Shown one piece after another: positions 19,881 through 20,000 of a stretch of 20,000 nucleotides of DNA. The notes beneath the pieces are model-generated. The model had not been told where the DNA came from, searched no databases, and saw only the letters and a program-made list of their open reading frames with translations. The DNA comes from Steinernema hermaphroditum. Lineage: Eukaryota > Nematoda > Chromadorea > Rhabditida > Steinernematidae. The DNA lies in assembly GCA_030435675.1 (NCBI GenBank), contig JAUCMV010000045.1, forward strand, positions 1 through 20,000, given 5' to 3'. The stretch's first letter is position 1. Each line of letters begins with the position of its first letter. The translations under genes were made by a program, and so were the position numbers.

Positions 19881-20000
19881 CATAACTCTTTGTATGAGCA
19901 AGGGCCCTGCTGTCTCGAATTGAAAGTTTTGCAGGAAACTAAGATAGTCCACAGTAATCCCAACGGGAATAGGCGCGTTCGATCAGGCTCGTGCAGTTCT
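19881..20000 (+). repeat. Start of a further HOR unit, cut by the window end
   Basis: A new CATAACTC junction followed by an A-type monomer (GTAATCCCAACGGG) starts here and is cut after 120 bp. It is the same start as at 15759, 16268, 17307 and 18334, so the HOR continues outside the window. Confidence 0.75.

Larger units (their letters stand above)
1..20000 (+). repeat. Tandem satellite array, ~172-173 bp monomer, ~116 copies
   Basis: The window is filled end to end by one tandem repeat and both ends fall inside it, so the true array is longer. Using the short anchor AAGATAGTCC as a ruler, copies follow each other from position 35 to position 19941 with no interruption and no change of orientation. 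Spacing is 172 or 173 bp in most of the window, 172-181 bp between 10.7 and 15.3 kb, and about 162 bp where an 11-12 bp deletion occurs. Each monomer has a CpG-containing stretch (AACGGG, GGCGCG, TTCGATC, GCTCGTG) next to an A-rich stretch (AATCATAAAAATG). Satellites of this unit length in eukaryotes are typically centromeric or heterochromatic. That role is inferred from the class, since nothing in the sequence proves centromere function. I cannot name the family or the species. Confidence 0.98.
15311..20000 (+). repeat. Block C: re-homogenised satellite with hexamer-type HOR
   Basis: About 28 monomers return to the block A core sequence but with their own variants. These are GAGCTTTTGG in place of GAGCTCTTTG; q-like monomers with AGGAAATCCAACAAGA; ATGATATGG, ATGACATGG or ATGCTATTG in place of ATGCTATGG; and a CAGATTCATAACTC junction that recurs every three, six or nine monomers. 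The block B marker pair, an extra-G junction (GAGCAAGGGCCC) followed by a q monomer, persists here at several copies, so block C seems to descend from a mixture of A-type and B-type monomers. The array runs off the end of the window at 20000. Confidence 0.9.

Noticed and set aside
1..20000. CRISPR array
   Set aside because: The repeating unit is about 172 bp with no unique spacers and no cas genes, so it does not fit.
1..20000. Human or primate alpha satellite (171 bp), or another well-known satellite
   Set aside because: The length is similar but I see no sequence resemblance to alpha satellite and no CENP-B box. The region from CGGGAATAGG to TTCGATC does not meet the box pattern on either strand. 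Other satellites of about 172 bp, such as Tyba of the sedge Rhynchospora, match by length only, and I cannot confirm the sequence.
1..20000. LTR, transposon or rDNA spacer origin
   Set aside because: There are no terminal repeats, target-site duplications, transposase or reverse transcriptase fragments, and no rRNA gene segments. The repeat continues unbroken to both window ends.

Overview
The whole 20 kb window is one uninterrupted head-to-tail satellite DNA array. I counted about 116 copies of a monomer of roughly 172-173 bp, all on the same strand. There is no unique sequence, no convincing gene, no RNA gene and no recognisable transposon. Such an array, with a near-nucleosomal unit, local higher-order repeats (HORs) and homogenised blocks, points to a eukaryotic centromeric, pericentromeric or other heterochromatic locus. 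I do not recognise the monomer. Its length falls in the class of several plant and animal centromeric satellites, but length alone identifies nothing, so the organism is left open.

The array has three parts. Block A (1-10670, 62 monomers, mean spacing 172.5 bp) is extremely homogeneous. About 140 bp of each monomer is almost invariant, and nearly all variation sits in a window of about 30 bp at one place in the unit. The variants there are a few either/or states, arranged in patches of trimeric (517 bp) and tetrameric (691 bp) HORs. Block B (10671-15310, about 26 monomers, mean about 176 bp) is strongly diverged, with many indels and substitutions. It contains two monomer subfamilies, called p and q here, with traces of a q-p-p-p tetramer whose marker recurs at exactly 710 bp twice. 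It is also the only part with runs of five or more G. Block C (15311-20000, about 28 monomers) returns to the block A consensus but carries q-like monomers and a marked 3n-monomer HOR with junctions 509, 1039, 1027 and 1547 bp apart (3, 6, 6 and 9 monomers).

The interest lies in the architecture: a diverged segment between two homogenised ones, a binary-coded variable window, nested HORs and a recurrent 11-12 bp deletion tied to one HOR position. The short open frames on both strands are by-products of the repeat and are not annotated as genes. Alignments and percent identities were done by eye; exact values need a dot-plot and a monomer alignment.
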